64,000 bases of DNA. It comes from Gautieria morchelliformis. Lineage: Eukaryota > Basidiomycota > Agaricomycetes > Gomphales > Gomphaceae. The translations under genes and the position numbers were made by a program. Every line of letters begins with the position of its first letter. Within the stretch, counting starts at the first letter, position 1. Shown here piece after piece: positions 1-11,087 of this stretch. Under the pieces are notes generated by a model, which worked only from the letters and a program-made list of their open reading frames with translations, did no database searches and had not been told where the DNA came from. The stretch lies in NCBI GenBank assembly GCA_015179125.1, contig WHVA01000001.1:62001-126000 (forward strand). The letters run 5' to 3'.

Positions 1-963
1 GATGAAAAGGACCGGAGCACCGTGCGGAGACAGCGAAGGGCGGATAAAGCCCATGTTGAGATGTTCGTCGACGAACTCGCGGAGAGTTTGGAGTTCACTT
101 TGCGAAAGGGAGTAGATCGGTCCAAGGGGCGGAGATGCTCCTTCTTCCAAATCTATCTTCAGATCGTAAGGTCGATGTTCAGCAGGTTTATAGGCTTTGG
201 ATTTATTGAACAGGTCGGGGAAGTCACGATATTCTTCCCGAACTGAGCTCATGTCGACCGGAGCGGAAGTCAAGGCGGAACGAGCCTTGACTGAAGCTGA
301 ATCGGAAAGGTGAAGCTGGAAAACGGTCGTATCCTCTTGCTGTTGCAATACGCGGAAAGCGGTGGCGGAAACGAGTGCAATACGAGGAGCTTCGAGGGAC
401 GGAGGTGCTAAAGCGGGACCGGAGTGCGGAACTGAATCCATGAGCGGAGTTGCAGAAGAGGCTTGAGCCATCTTTGCGGACGACATCGGAATAGACGGAA
501 GTTGATCCGGGGTACGGAACTGTATTTGACCCAATGCCCAGTTAATCAACGGATTATATCGGGTGAGCCAATTGTGTCCTAGTACAACGGAACAGCTAGC
601 ATCTAGCGGAGTAACGTAAAATGTAACTTCATGGTTGTCCCCAGTAGCGAAAAGAATAGACAGGTCCACGACTTGGGAAATTGGCGTGTTGGAAGACCCG
701 TCGAAAAGGCGGAGCGGAATTGTCGGAATGTTGCGGGTCGAAAGTTTATGTTTCAAAACAAAGTCGGAATCGAGGAAACAATGAGTCGAACCGGAGTCGA
801 TCAATGCGATAAACGGGGGTGCGGAAATGGTGTCGGAAGTGAGCGGAACACAGAGGGAGTCGGAGGATGAAAGAGCGGATGCATTGAGTGTAACCTCGTT
901 TGTCGCACGAATGGGGTCAACACAGCCCTCAGCTCGTGCGGAGGCCAGAGGACTGCTGACTAT
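1..963 (-). CDS. Ty3 element 1 pol, N-terminal part (protease onwards), cut by window edge
   Basis: Start of a Ty3/gypsy polyprotein, which matures into protease, reverse transcriptase, RNase H and integrase. The minus frame is open without a stop from the end of gag to base 1 (about 320 codons). A retropepsin active-site motif, LIDSGSTH, lies near 784-810. The frame then continues through a protease-like domain and a linker to the region that normally precedes reverse transcriptase. There is no ATG at the start. The frame is -1 relative to gag and begins at a run of seven A, so it is probably made only as a Gag-Pol fusion by frameshifting. The reverse transcriptase itself would lie to the left of the window. 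The family call is firm; completeness of pol cannot be judged here. Confidence 0.85.
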   Translation of the reverse strand, partial: MVSSPLASARAEGCVDPIRATNEVTLNASALSSSDSLCVPLTSDTISAPPFIALIDSGSTHCFLDSDFVLKHKLSTRNIPTIPLRLFDGSSNTPISQVVDLSILFATGDNHEVTFYVTPLDASCSVVLGHNWLTRYNPLINWALGQIQFRTPDQLPSIPMSSAKMAQASSATPLMDSVPHSGPALAPPSLEAPRIALVSATAFRVLQQQEDTTVFQLHLSDSASVKARSALTSAPVDMSSVREEYRDFPDLFNKSKAYKPAEHRPYDLKIDLEEGASPPLGPIYSLSQSELQTLREFVDEHLNMGFIRPSLSPHGAPVLFI

Positions 964-969
964 TTTTTT
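960..969 (-). promoter_or_regulatory. Putative -1 ribosomal frameshift site at gag/pol junction
   Basis: In the gag frame the last codons read TCA AAA AAA TAG, giving an in-frame A_AAA_AAA heptamer (969-963) directly before the stop. Moving back one base enters the open pol frame immediately. This matches the X_XXY_YYZ slippery rule. No downstream pseudoknot was worked out. Confidence 0.65.
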
Positions 970-2363
970 GAATCCGCAGCGGGAGCCGCTTCGGATTTCT
1001 CTTCCGTCTTTGCTGCACGGCCCTTGGCCTTAGCAGCGGAGGCGGAAGCGCGAGTGCAGTCGCGAGCGACATGACCGCCTTTCCCGCAGAAGAGGCAAAG
1101 GTTGTTGTCCATGCGACGCTGGCGTTCTACAGGGGTTAGTTTTCCGTCTTTCCCAAGTTTGTCGGAAAGATCCGGGGTGCTCTTCCGGGCATTGGTGTTA
1201 GAACCAGAGGCCTGGTTGTTCCGAGGGGTGTTGTTGTTGTTCCGGTTGCCGGAGTTGGATCCGGAACTGTTGTTGTTGTTGTTTCCGGAGTTGGTGTTTC
1301 CGGAATTGGTCTTCTTCTTGTCTTTATCAGACTTCTTGTCGGAAGACTTGTCGTTCTTGCTCTGGGCGGAGGTTTCACGAGCAATCTCGGAGTGTCTTTC
1401 CCAGTAGCGCGAATCAATGGATTGGGCGAGGTTGCGGAGGTCGGTAAGGGTGGCGGGTTTTCTGATGCGGGCAATTTCATCCTTGATGCGGGATGGCAAG
1501 CCCATGTAAAACTGGCGTCGGAGTGCGGCTTCTCCCCATTGGACTCGAGGAGCGAGCTGCTGAAACGTGACGATATATTTAGCTATCTTATGAGTGTCTT
1601 TCATACGAAGCTTATCGAGTTCATTTTCTGCATCGGCTTCCATGTCAAATGGTCCGAAGTTGCTGCGGAGTTCGGAAACGAAGTTGTGGTAATCGTCGGC
1701 CCAGTCGACGAGAGCAAACGGGTCCATGAGGGCGGGTTCGAAGTAGTCGAGAGCCATGCCTCGGAGATAGGAAAGGGCATAGTTGACCTTCCGTTCGTCG
1801 TCGGGAAAGGTGTCGGGACGATCACGGAAATTCAGTTGAAGCTGGACCAGAAATGGCTGGAGCTTCTTGGGGTCGGAACCGTCAAACTGATCTGGTTCGC
1901 GGACCTTTGTCTTGGGGCGTGGTGGCGCTTGGGCCGGGCGCTGAAGTTGTCCGGCTAGCATGGCGATAGCTTGTGCAAGATCCGGAACTGGCGCGGGCGG
2001 AACTGGGTTGGCAGGAATCTGAGGTGGAGGACCGCCTGGGGGACTGCTGGGAGGGCCACCAGGAGGGCCGCCTGCAGGTGGTCCTGGTGGAGGTGGTGGT
2101 GGTGGAGCTGGGCATTGGAATGACGCTGCTGTTTGTTCGCCACTGCTACTCGTCGAGTTTCCGTCATAGTCGGGATTGTCGTCGGGATTAGCGTCGGGAA
2201 CTTCGTCGAATCGTTGTGGAATAGCATCGGAGAGCTCATTGTCAGCACAAGAGCTGCCGGAGGGTTCCGCGTGCCTTGGTGCTGCGGATCTGAGACTGCC
2301 AAAATAAGAGAGAGCTTCGACAGCTCCTGCTCGAGCTGAAGTAGCTGTGGTACGAGGAGGCAT
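960..2363 (-). CDS. Ty3 element 1 gag (capsid/nucleocapsid) protein, 467 aa
   Basis: Structural Gag protein that forms the virus-like particle and packages element RNA. The N-terminal part is proline/glycine rich (2000-2100). A Retrotrans_gag-like domain follows at about residues 150-310, with typical F/W positions. Then come an N/S/K-rich linker and a single CCHC zinc knuckle, CLFCGKGGHVARDC, near residue 420. The C-terminus is alanine/lysine rich. The ATG at 2361-2363 lies only 33 bp downstream of the LTR, leaving a very short leader. No standard TGG-type primer-binding site was recognised in that gap. The reading frame is intact, unlike most retroelement genes in this window. The stop at 960-962 overlaps the putative frameshift site. 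Confidence 0.9.
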   Translation of the reverse strand: MPPRTTATSARAGAVEALSYFGSLRSAAPRHAEPSGSSCADNELSDAIPQRFDEVPDANPDDNPDYDGNSTSSSGEQTAASFQCPAPPPPPPPGPPAGGPPGGPPSSPPGGPPPQIPANPVPPAPVPDLAQAIAMLAGQLQRPAQAPPRPKTKVREPDQFDGSDPKKLQPFLVQLQLNFRDRPDTFPDDERKVNYALSYLRGMALDYFEPALMDPFALVDWADDYHNFVSELRSNFGPFDMEADAENELDKLRMKDTHKIAKYIVTFQQLAPRVQWGEAALRRQFYMGLPSRIKDEIARIRKPATLTDLRNLAQSIDSRYWERHSEIARETSAQSKNDKSSDKKSDKDKKKTNSGNTNSGNNNNNSSGSNSGNRNNNNTPRNNQASGSNTNARKSTPDLSDKLGKDGKLTPVERQRRMDNNLCLFCGKGGHVARDCTRASASAAKAKGRAAKTEEKSEAAPAADSKK

Positions 2364-2396
2364 AGTGATAGTTATCGGGTGGGAATCAGATAATAC

Positions 2397-3645
2397 TGTT
2401 ACGTATCGAGATTTCCGCTAAGTCGGAACTGGAAAGGACAGCGGCTTCAACTTATGGGTTGCGCCCCCAATGAACTATCGTCCTAAGTATTTCGGAACTG
2501 AGTCAGACGTCGGAAAGTAGTGAACCAAAGGTTTGGTCGGAACTTGAGTCGGAACTGAGGCGGAAGGCGGAAGGCAGAGAGACTGAGATCTTGCTAGACT
2601 CGCTGTGCTAAGAACAGGAGATGGAGCGAAGGAAATCAAGTATCGAAGGCGATTATCTGATTGCAGAATAAGAGACATACATGACAGGTTTTTATACAAA
2701 GAGCTGAGGCAACAGGTAATGATATGGTACTAAGCAAATTCCGGAGGAAGCTGTAAGGACCCGGCCTTTGGCCGGCTACTTACCGGTAGAACCTTCTTCC
2801 GAGCCCCAAGCCTTGTGATATCCGTGCCCGAGTACATATGATACTTATCCGCACCCGAGCCCGAGCCCGAGCTTGAACTCATATCCGACCTTGATCCCAT
2901 GCCCGTATCCCCCTTAGTTACTGATTCCGCTCCATCACGCATCATTCGTATATTACCTCGCCCTGACCTCGGTCTCCTGACCTCGCCCTGACCTCCACTA
3001 ATCTGTTCGCCCTGACTTGCACCTCGTCCGTATATAACCCCCTTGTATGCATTCCTACTCCTGAGTCGGAAAATCAACTATCGTGTCCCTTCGATCCCTA
3101 GCTAGTTTCTACGCCTCACCTCTTAAGCTAGAACCTCGCCTCTTATTCGTTTACCTCCGAAGTTGGGACTCGTGCGTAGGGTCGGCGCAGCACATAAGCT
3201 GAAGCCAAGTCCCTCTCCGACTTCCCCATCCAAACCTCGCCCTGTAACCTCGGACCTTGACTCGGGTTTCGTCCCCGACCTCGGTCAACCTTACGACGGA
3301 TCGTATCGTAACAGAAGCGTAAGTCGAGTAGACAATGCGTGGGAACTAACTATTGGGAACAATGGGACTACAAGGGGGTTCAGGGTAAGGTAGAACAATG
3401 GCAAAGAACAAGGGGTCGGGAAAACATATCTGACAACGAAACACAAGGAGGGTCGGACATATGGTCTTGATGAACGGTAAGGTGGGTCCGGTGGGTCCGA
3501 GTAATAGAGTCGAAAGAACAAGGGAAATGTACAAGGGGTGGAATGTCGGAAATAACGGAGGGGTGGAATGTGTTGCGGAAATATCGGAAGGGTGGAAGGT
3601 GTGGCGGAACTGAGGGTCGGAAGTCAGAAATGAACGGTCGTAACA
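2397..3645 (-). mobile_element. 5' LTR of Ty3 element 1 (interrupted by a nested LTR)
   Basis: On the plus strand it begins TGTTACG and ends CGTAACA, a 7 bp terminal inverted repeat. It lies directly upstream of the minus-strand gag. A 619 bp solo copy of the same family (29741-30359) aligns to both ends. Removing the nested 562 bp insertion and one target-site copy leaves about 682 bp. Confidence 0.85.
2752..3313. mobile_element. Nested solo LTR of a different Ty3-like family
   Basis: It begins TGTAAGGACCCGGC and ends CGTAACA, and is flanked by a perfect 5 bp target duplication GAAGC (2747-2751 and 3314-3318). The sequence is absent from the related LTR at 29741-30359, which runs straight through this point. 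The interior holds CCCGAG-type short repeats. It has no coding capacity. Confidence 0.85.
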
Positions 3646-3654
3646 CCATATGTC

Positions 3655-4134
3655 CATCCACGTTGTTCCGTCATGTCACACATACTTTCTGACCCCTTGT
3701 TCTTTTGTCATTGTGCTTTACTCTACCCTACACCCCCTTGTAGTCCTTTGTTCCCAATTAGTTACTTACCCTGTATGTCTATCTGACTTCCACTTCCTCT
3801 GGAATTTGCTTAGTACTAACCCATTACCTGTTGCCTCAGCTCTTCATATACAAAGCCCTCATGTATGCTTGCTATCCTGCAATCAGATAATCACCTTCGA
3901 TATGTGATTTCCTTTGCTATATCTCCTGTTCTTAGCACAGTGAGTTTTGCAAGACCTCCATCTCTCCGCCTTCCACCCTCTAACCCAACTTCCAATCCTT
4001 GTCTAGTTTGATACTTTCTGACTTCTGACTTGTGATCCAAAATACTTAGGACGATAGTTCATTGGGGACACAACACATAGGTTGAAGCTCTTGTCCTTTC
4101 TAGTTACAACTTGTGGAAATATCAATATGTAACA
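3655..4134 (+). repeat. Inverted partial copy of the Ty3 element 1 LTR
   Basis: This is the reverse complement of the LTR family at 2397-3645 and 29741-30359, ending ATGTAACA at 4134. About 140-190 bp of the inner end is missing. With its neighbour it forms a tail-to-tail inverted LTR pair separated by only about 10 bp. Confidence 0.75.
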
Positions 4135-4811
4135 GACTTGAAGTCAATAAGTATGTCAAAATGTTCGTTCTCATTATTTTGCTCTTACATGGTTAGCTAT
4201 TTATGTCAACTCAGAGAGCGGTATCGATACAAGGTAGTGAGCAACAGGATTGGTGGGAATAGTATATGGTAGGTGCATGTTTACTGCCTGCACTGTATAC
4301 TTGCACTTCGACATGCCTGCTCGGTTTGGCCTAGACAAAAGGCAGAAGGGTTCATACTCATTTCATGGCTCGAAGGATAAGGTGGAGAGGTAGGTGTAAT
4401 CAAATAGGAGTTATAGATGTGACTCGGGTGTGTTGGAGGAAAGGTGTCATGAGATAGGGTTGGCAAGATGGGATCAATGAGATGGGATTGGTCCAGTTGT
4501 ATGGTTACTCATGTGCACATATATTGTGTACCTCGACTTGACTCATTGTATATGCACTATCTCGGCATCAGCTTTATAGCTCAGTGTGTGATCCAGCATG
4601 TGCACTGGATAGCCTCACTCATAGACTCATAACTCGTGTGTATGCACATATGTGCACCTCAGTGAACTCAGATGCTCATGAGTGGTCAGATTCAGGACAT
4701 ACCAAAATATTGTCCATAGATGATATTGGGACAAGAATCAATGACTGAGCATCTTATTCCCTGAACGGCACACTTCTTCACACAAGCTATTCAGAAAGGA
4801 CTGAACTAGTG
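4135..4811. other. Intergenic, nothing recognised
   Basis: AT-rich sequence with scattered palindromic ATGTGCACAT-type words. No gene or element was recognised. Confidence 0.5.
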
Positions 4812-5568
4812 GGATTGCAGTTTTCCAAAACAGACAAGTACTATATGCAGTGAAATGAATTTATGCTGTTCATCCAATGTCTGCACAGGCACATATCACA
4901 TCAATGATAATAGCACCAAGAATATGCAGCCCAAGAACACAAACTCTTTGATTCTGAAGGCAAATCACATAGGTGCAAGCTAGCAGAAGGCCTATATCAT
5001 AAAATGTGTTGATCCTTCTGCCTGAGAAATATATGGGTATAATCACTCACCCTGTACACCAATCAGGCAAGGAACTGCGAAAGCATCAAGTAGGTGAGTT
5101 AGAGTATTACACTTCCTTGAAGATATGAGTCTCCAGTTTGCTTCTTCATAAAGAATGGAAGTCATACTACATACTCATTCCAATCAGTAAGGTGGTTACA
5201 TATGAGAGCATTGTTGTAATGTACTTCAATGGACGTAGATCAATTACCATATATAACAAGAAACAAAACCATGGAGAGGTAACGAGCGAATAAATAGAGA
5301 ATGGTGCCGATTTTGACGGTCTTGCACCAAATGTGCTTGATCTCACATGGCAGTGTGAGAAGAGTGTCGTAGATGAGCAGTGCTGTATAACAAGGTATGG
5401 AAATTGTGGATTTAGATAGGGGATATGTACGCATACCAAGCGCTGCGACGATGGTAGAGTTGACCGCAAAGCTAGTTCAGGTAAGTGCCTCTGCATCACA
5501 CTTAATGTGGTAAGTACGTACTTGGCTGATAGCACCTGGATTTCAGCCGAGGGGTCCGCCTGAGACAT
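4812..5568 (-). pseudogene. DUF6533-like membrane protein gene, 5' part, truncated
   Basis: The reading starts at ATG 5566-5568 with MSQADPSAEIQ, the same start as the longer copy at 14468. A spliced segment then reads ALLIYDTLLTLPCEIKHIWC followed by a hydrophobic stretch, which is the core pattern of the fungal DUF6533 family. Homology to the right-arm gene continues through later exon-like pieces to about 4812 and then stops, so the 3' part is lost. It faces outward from unit L, divergent from the gene at 14468. DUF6533 proteins are multi-pass membrane proteins of unknown function. Confidence 0.6.
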
Positions 5569-6071
5569 GATATAAAAAAGATAATCTGGGATGCACACGA
5601 GGAACTGAGTTTTGCGTAGCGATGTAGGGTTGGAGCAGCACAGGGAAGGTCTATATGTAAGATTCTGGCCATGGGTGCTGCCAGGTCAACAGATATTCAC
5701 AGCAGCCTATATCAGTACCGAAGAATGGCACAATCTGCGATGCGGATCAGTCTGATAGAAGCACATCACATGTAAAAAGATTAATAGTAGAAGGATCGGA
5801 TAAGTATAGTTAGCTGGTCGGGCTAGTAATTGAGGCATGCCAGCAATTAGTGATTTCATCCGATTTTCCTGGGCGGAATGGTCTCCAAAATCCATTGAAA
5901 CCTTGTCATCATGCACTTAACACTCATTGAGGACTCATAGTGCGATGTCAGCATAACAAACGACACATAAAAACACTGCCATAAAGCTCACTGATGTGTA
6001 TTAATATGAGGCATCTCCAGTGTGTTATTTATGAAGATGAGAACACGAGCAAGCGAGATGATATGGGAGAT

Positions 6072-6452
6072 TTAGGCTGTCCAGCTCAATGCACAGAGTT
6101 TGCACGTGGCTGTAATTCTATAGCGATGCTGGATGATCTCGGAAGAGGTATCAGTTCGTGTCAACATTGCTCGATGTGGCGACACGAGACAACTCTCATT
6201 CGGGAGGCATGTCCTGAACGGCGTGGAAAGAAGTGGTATGGAGGGACTATCGAATTTAAAGTTGGAGCACAACAACATGGTATCCGCGAGGCTGAGCATT
6301 CGGTGTATCGGATGCGACGGTGATGCAGAGCTGTTCAGAATGACGACAGTGCCACCTAGCGAGAATAAACGGTACTGGTGTCCCTTGGTAACTGGTTGGC
6401 TCCAGAGCCAATTATAAGCAACATTATCCACTAATCCCGAGCGAAGTGAGGT
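6072..6452 (-). other. Conserved ORF block of the arms (function unknown)
   Basis: A reading frame with RLFSLGGTVVILN and, near its end, ATCKLCALSW. The same frame is present in all four arms: open here, at 13662-14045 and at 55975-56358, but broken by TAG in the arm near 63092. The opposite strand is also open in all copies, so the true coding strand, if any, is unclear. No family was recognised. It lies about 0.5-0.8 kb upstream of the DUF6533-like start and is read toward it, so it could also be an old leader or promoter region. Confidence 0.3.
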
Positions 6453-6596
6453 TTCGTCGTGCGTGGCGACATCAGGAACCCACCAAACAAAGACAAACAT
6501 GCATGCCGACTCCGTAGTTACAACGAGCAGCATGACACGGACACAGACACGGACAAACCCTGACGCCGTCATTGCATGGTATGCACATGTCGTCCC

Positions 6597-6817
6597 TGTT
6601 AGTAATGGGGACGATGACACCGCCGAGGCAGAGCCGGCACGCATTTAGCCGGAGGTTCGAGATCGCTCTCGACCCCGGGTTGCTGGTGCACCGGCATCGC
6701 ATCGGCACAGCAGCTCGAAGAGATTGGTAATATAGGAACATCATAATTAGTATATAAGGACAGATGATCTTGTACAGATCGTAATATAACAGATTATTAT
6801 ATCTCCTTCGTTCCACA
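6597..6817 (+). repeat. 5' LTR of copia A
   Basis: TGTTAG...TTCCACA. It contains a TATATAAGG box at about 6751-6759, a likely transcription start signal for the element. Confidence 0.95.
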
Positions 6818-6829
6818 GGTTATGGGCCC
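6818..6829 (+). promoter_or_regulatory. Primer-binding site of copia A (initiator tRNA-Met half-molecule type)
   Basis: GGTTATGGGCCC follows the LTR directly. It is complementary to the anticodon-stem side of initiator tRNA-Met (GGGCCCATAACC), the priming mode known for Drosophila copia, and not to the tRNA 3' end. Confidence 0.75.
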
Positions 6830-6896
6830 CGCGCATAACTAAACTACTACAAATCTAACTACGCTCTATACTCCAATAACTCAATACCGATCGACG

Positions 6897-9800
6897 ATGT
6901 CGAGTAGCAACAACACGTACAAGATCGACCCCTTGAACGGGGACAATTACGCGGCGTGGCGCCGGCGGCTCGAGTGGATACTCGATGACTCAGATCTGTG
7001 GGACGTGGCTATCGGCAGGGAGACGGAACCGAGACCGGCAGATGCCGACAACGTCACTCCGACCGAACAGCAGGAGATCGACGATTGGAGAAGGAAGGAC
7101 AAGAAGGCTAGAAAAGAGATTTGCCTCAGAGTTGCCGATGAACAACTAGTTTACATCAATCAGACGATGTCTGCATTTGCTGTATGGACTAGTCTACAAG
7201 CTATATTCGAATCTAAGGGAGCAGTGGGGATTGTAAATCTCCGAAGAGATTTCTTCCGGACGCTTGCCGAGGATGGCGCGAACATGGAGGAGCACGTACG
7301 CAAGCTCCGCGGCATTCAACAGGAACTGAATGCGCGGGGGCATTACATCAGTGACACCGAGTTCTCGAACACGTTGCTGACATCATTACCAGATTCTTGG
7401 TCGGCGTTTATTACGGCAGTAAACGCCAGTGGAGCCGGGACAACAGCTGATATATTAATAGCTCGGGTCCTCGATGAGGATCGAGCACGGAAAGCTGGAT
7501 CGGCACAGCAGACGGCGCTTAAGGCGCAACAACGTCACAGGACCAGGAAAGATGACTCAGGAGCAACAAAGGGAAAGTGCCGAAATTGCGGCAAGAAGGG
7601 TCATTACGTGAAGGACTGTTGGGCGAAAGGTGGCGGCAAGGAGGGCCAAGCACCGAAATGGTTCAAACCAGGGAACAAAGAAACAGTCAAACAAGCAGAA
7701 GAAAAGGACTTCGCATTTGTATCTAAGGAGGTAGCATACAGTGCTATATCCGCATCCGACTGGTTAGCCGATTCAGCGGCAACAACACACATAGCTAGAA
7801 GCCGAAATGATTTCGCTAGCTATGCCGAGGAACCATCAGAAATCGAAGGAATTTCACCCGGTGCGGTACTACATACACAAGGCCGAGGCACTATATACAT
7901 GGAATTCAAGATCGGCGCCAAGACGAACACGATCGAGCTACGTGACGTCAAACATGCACCGGATGCGCCGAACAACCTTATCAGCGTAGGGCGTTTAACT
8001 GATAAGGGCAACACGGCCACATTTTCAGGCACCGGCGTCGAATTCAAATCACGCGCCGGAGTTACCTTCGCACAGGGACAGAAGCGCGGGCGGCTATTCT
8101 GTATGAAGGCACGGGTCACTCGATCAGTCGAGGCACGGGACTTTGCCGCAGCGGCAAAAGGACGGTCATGGGACAAATGGCACAGGATACTCGGGCACGT
8201 CAACATAAATTCTATAAAGATGTTGAAATCTAATGATCTAGTCACCGGACTTGAGATCGACGAGTCAAACGAGCCGAGCCAGTGCAAGGCATGCATACAA
8301 GGCAAGCGGCATGTGGAGCCGTTCCCCAAAAGAGCCGAGGACACTGTAGAACAGGTCGGTGACCTGACAGTATCCGATGTATGGGGGCCTGCCCAGACCG
8401 AGGGACCATCACGTGAAAAATACTTTTATTCTTTCACGGACATCAAATCGAGGTACACGGTCATCTATTTTGGGAGCACCAAAGATGAAGCGCTCAAACA
8501 CTTCGAGACGTACAAGGCATTCCTCGAGACCCAAACAGGTCAGAAACTGAAGAGGTTTCGCTCGGATAATGGAGGGGAATATGTCAATAAAAATTTCAAG
8601 GAATTTTGTGCAAAATATGGCATTATCATGGAGACCACAGCTCCATACTCCCCAGCCCAGAATGGAATTGCCGAACGACTCAACCGGACCTTACTCGAGC
8701 ACGCACGGGCAATGATATTTGCCAAGAACCTGCCAAAAATACTCTGGCCCGAGGCCGTGGCTTACGCGTGCTATATCAAAAACCGATCACCCACGCGAGC
8801 GCTTGGAGATGACGCAACGCCGTTCCAAGCACTATTCGGCAAGAAGCCGAACATAGCACGTCTAGAGGAATTCGGGACAAATTGTTGGGTTATGGTGCCG
8901 GATCAACGTCGAGCCAAACTTGATCCAAAGGCAGAAGAACATATCTTCGTCGGAGTAGCTGAACATGCAAAGGCCTGGAGGTACTACAATAAAGCCTCAA
9001 AGCACGTTCAAGTATCTAGGAACATTACATTTGACGAAAATGACAACCGACTCTACCCCATCCCAGATAATGACGATGACGACACGGCACCGCTCGAGGG
9101 GGAGCACTCACTGCGCGAGCATGTGCCGGACCCGATCACATCTACCCCACAGACGACATCACCCCAGACAACACCCGTTCCTGATCCACCTGAACAAGCG
9201 CCAGCTCCACAGATTCGACGGAGCGCGCGTATCACTCAAAGACCGGATTACCGGAAGCTGAATAATTCAGGACGCACCGAGCAGGTTTACATAACGAGAG
9301 AAATCGTCACTGAACCTGAGAATTACAGAGCGGCGGTATCACGTGATGATGCGCCGATCTGGGAGAAAGCGATGGAAATTGAGATGGATCAACACAAGAC
9401 ATTAGGAACATGGGAATTAACAGAACTACCACCCGGACGAGTAGCTATCGGTTGCCGATGGGTATACGCTGTCAAAACACAACCGGACGGACAATTCGAT
9501 AAGGCTAAAGCGAGGGTTGTGGCTCAAGGATTCACACAGAGGCCAGGGATGGATTACTACGAGATAACCTCACCCGTGGTCAAATTCGATTCACTACGTG
9601 TTCTATTAGCGATCGCAAACACACTCGATTGGGAAATCGAAATGATGGATGTCAAAGGCGCCTACCTCAATTCAACCATAGATGAGGAGATCTACATGCG
9701 CCAGCCCGACGGTTTTGACGATGGATCTGGACGCGTTCTAAGAATATACAGAGCGCTCTACGGACTCAAGCAATCGGGGCGAGCTTGGCATCAGCGCTTA

Positions 9801-10843
9801 CGCAAATTACTACTCGATCTCGGCTTCCATCAAAGTACAGCCGATGAATGCGTCTACATCAGACAAGATAAGGACTCAATCGAAGTCATATCAGTATATG
9901 TGGACGACTTTGGACTATTTGCTGACTCCAAAGGAGGGATGATTAAGCTCAAGGGGAGCTTCATGGAAAATTCCCTTTAACAGATTTAGGAGAAATGAAG
10001 AAAATATTGGGAATTAGAGTTGAGAGGAATAGGGATGAGGGAACACTGATCATGTCTCAAGGACATTACATCGACATCATACTCGATCGATTCAACATGA
10101 CAACGGCACATTCCGTATCTACACCTCTGCATAAAATGATCAAACTCACGACACCCATGGACTCAACAGGTCCAACTGCCGAAGTACCCTATGCCAAGGC
10201 GATCGGATCACTCATGTATGCAGCACTTAGCACGCGACCTGATTTGGCCTTTACCGTACAACATCTGAGCCAATTCACTACTACTTACGGAACCGAGCAC
10301 TGGACGGCGATCAAGCATGCGCTCAGGTACCTCAAGGGGTCACGTGACGACGGCATAATCTTCCGACGAGACGCTGGTCTCGACCTCGAAATATTTGTCG
10401 ACTCGGATTATGCTAATAGAAACGACGCACTATCTATTAGTGGCTATGTAGCTATACTAGGAGGGGGAGCTATCGCATGGAGCTCGAAAAAGCAGCGAAC
10501 GATCGCGCTATCTACCACGGAGGCCGAATACATGGCACTTACCGAGGGCGCCAAGCAATTAATCTGGCTGAGGCGTTTTATCGAGGAACTTGGAATCGAT
10601 CAAACCCAGCCCACGTCACTTCGATCAGACAATCTAGGCGCCATTACACTATCGCATGACGCAACGTATCATGCGCGTACCAAACACATCAATGTCGCAT
10701 ATCATTTCATCCGTGAGAAAGTGGCCTCTCACGAGGCATCACTTACGTACGTACCGACGAAGGAGAACATAGCGGACATATTTACAAAGGGATTGGATTT
10801 ATATCAACACAGGTATCTATTAGGGAAATTCGCATTTTGCTGA
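6897..10843 (+). pseudogene. copia A gag-pol polyprotein, one-base frameshift
   Basis: Order of domains: UBN2-like Gag; CCHC knuckle CRNCGKKGHYVKDC; protease WLADSAATTHIA; GAG-pre-integrase HHCC finger; integrase with RSDNGGEY and NGIAERLNR; reverse transcriptase with YVDDF; RNase H with VDSDYAN and STTEAEYMAL. The frame is open from ATG 6897 to 9980, resumes at 9995 and ends at 10843. Copy B has five G where this copy has four (9953-9956), so a single G deletion explains the break. The break lies just after the YVDD motif, so the RNase H part cannot be made in frame. Protein identity to copy B is very high. The stop lies before the 3' LTR, unlike copy B. Confidence 0.9.
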
Positions 10844-10857
10844 AGGGACTTCTCGCT

Positions 10858-10866
10858 GAGGGGGAG
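10858..10866 (+). promoter_or_regulatory. Polypurine tract of copia A
   Basis: GAGGGGGAG immediately before the 3' LTR, the usual position for the plus-strand primer. Confidence 0.85.
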
Positions 10867-11087
10867 TGTTAGTAATCGGGACGATGACACCGCCGAGGCA
10901 GAGCCGGCACGCATTTAGCCGGAGGTTCGAGATCGCTCTCGACCCCGGGTTGCTGGTGCACCGGCATCGCATCGGCACAGCAGCTCGAAGAGATTGGTAA
11001 TATAGGAACATCATAATTAGTATATAAGGACAGATGATCTTGTACAGATCGTAATATAACAGATTATTATATCTCCTTCGTTCCACA
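10867..11087 (+). repeat. 3' LTR of copia A
   Basis: Matches the 5' LTR with one difference seen at LTR position 11 (C here, G there). Confidence 0.95.

Larger units (their letters stand above)
4812..6455 (-). repeat. Left arm of unit L
   Basis: Inverted relative to 13619-15243 and about 1.6 kb long, with a deletion of about 57 bp near 6430 relative to the other arms. It contains the DUF6533-like gene start and a conserved ORF block (6072-6410). Homology fades outside about 4812. Confidence 0.8.
6597..11087 (+). mobile_element. Ty1/copia retrotransposon copy A (nearly intact, frameshifted)
   Basis: A complete 4,491 bp element with 221 bp LTRs (6597-6817, 10867-11087) that differ at only one position seen by eye. 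It is flanked by a perfect 5 bp target duplication GTCCC (6592-6596, 11088-11092). The primer-binding site and polypurine tract are present. The single gag-pol frame has lost one G near 9953. The uninterrupted target is visible in unit R at about 62862-62866. Confidence 0.95.

Noticed and set aside
2364..2396. Primer-binding site of Ty3 element 1
   Set aside because: The 33 bp between LTR and gag shows no clear match to a tRNA 3' end; self-priming was considered but no complement to the LTR start was found.
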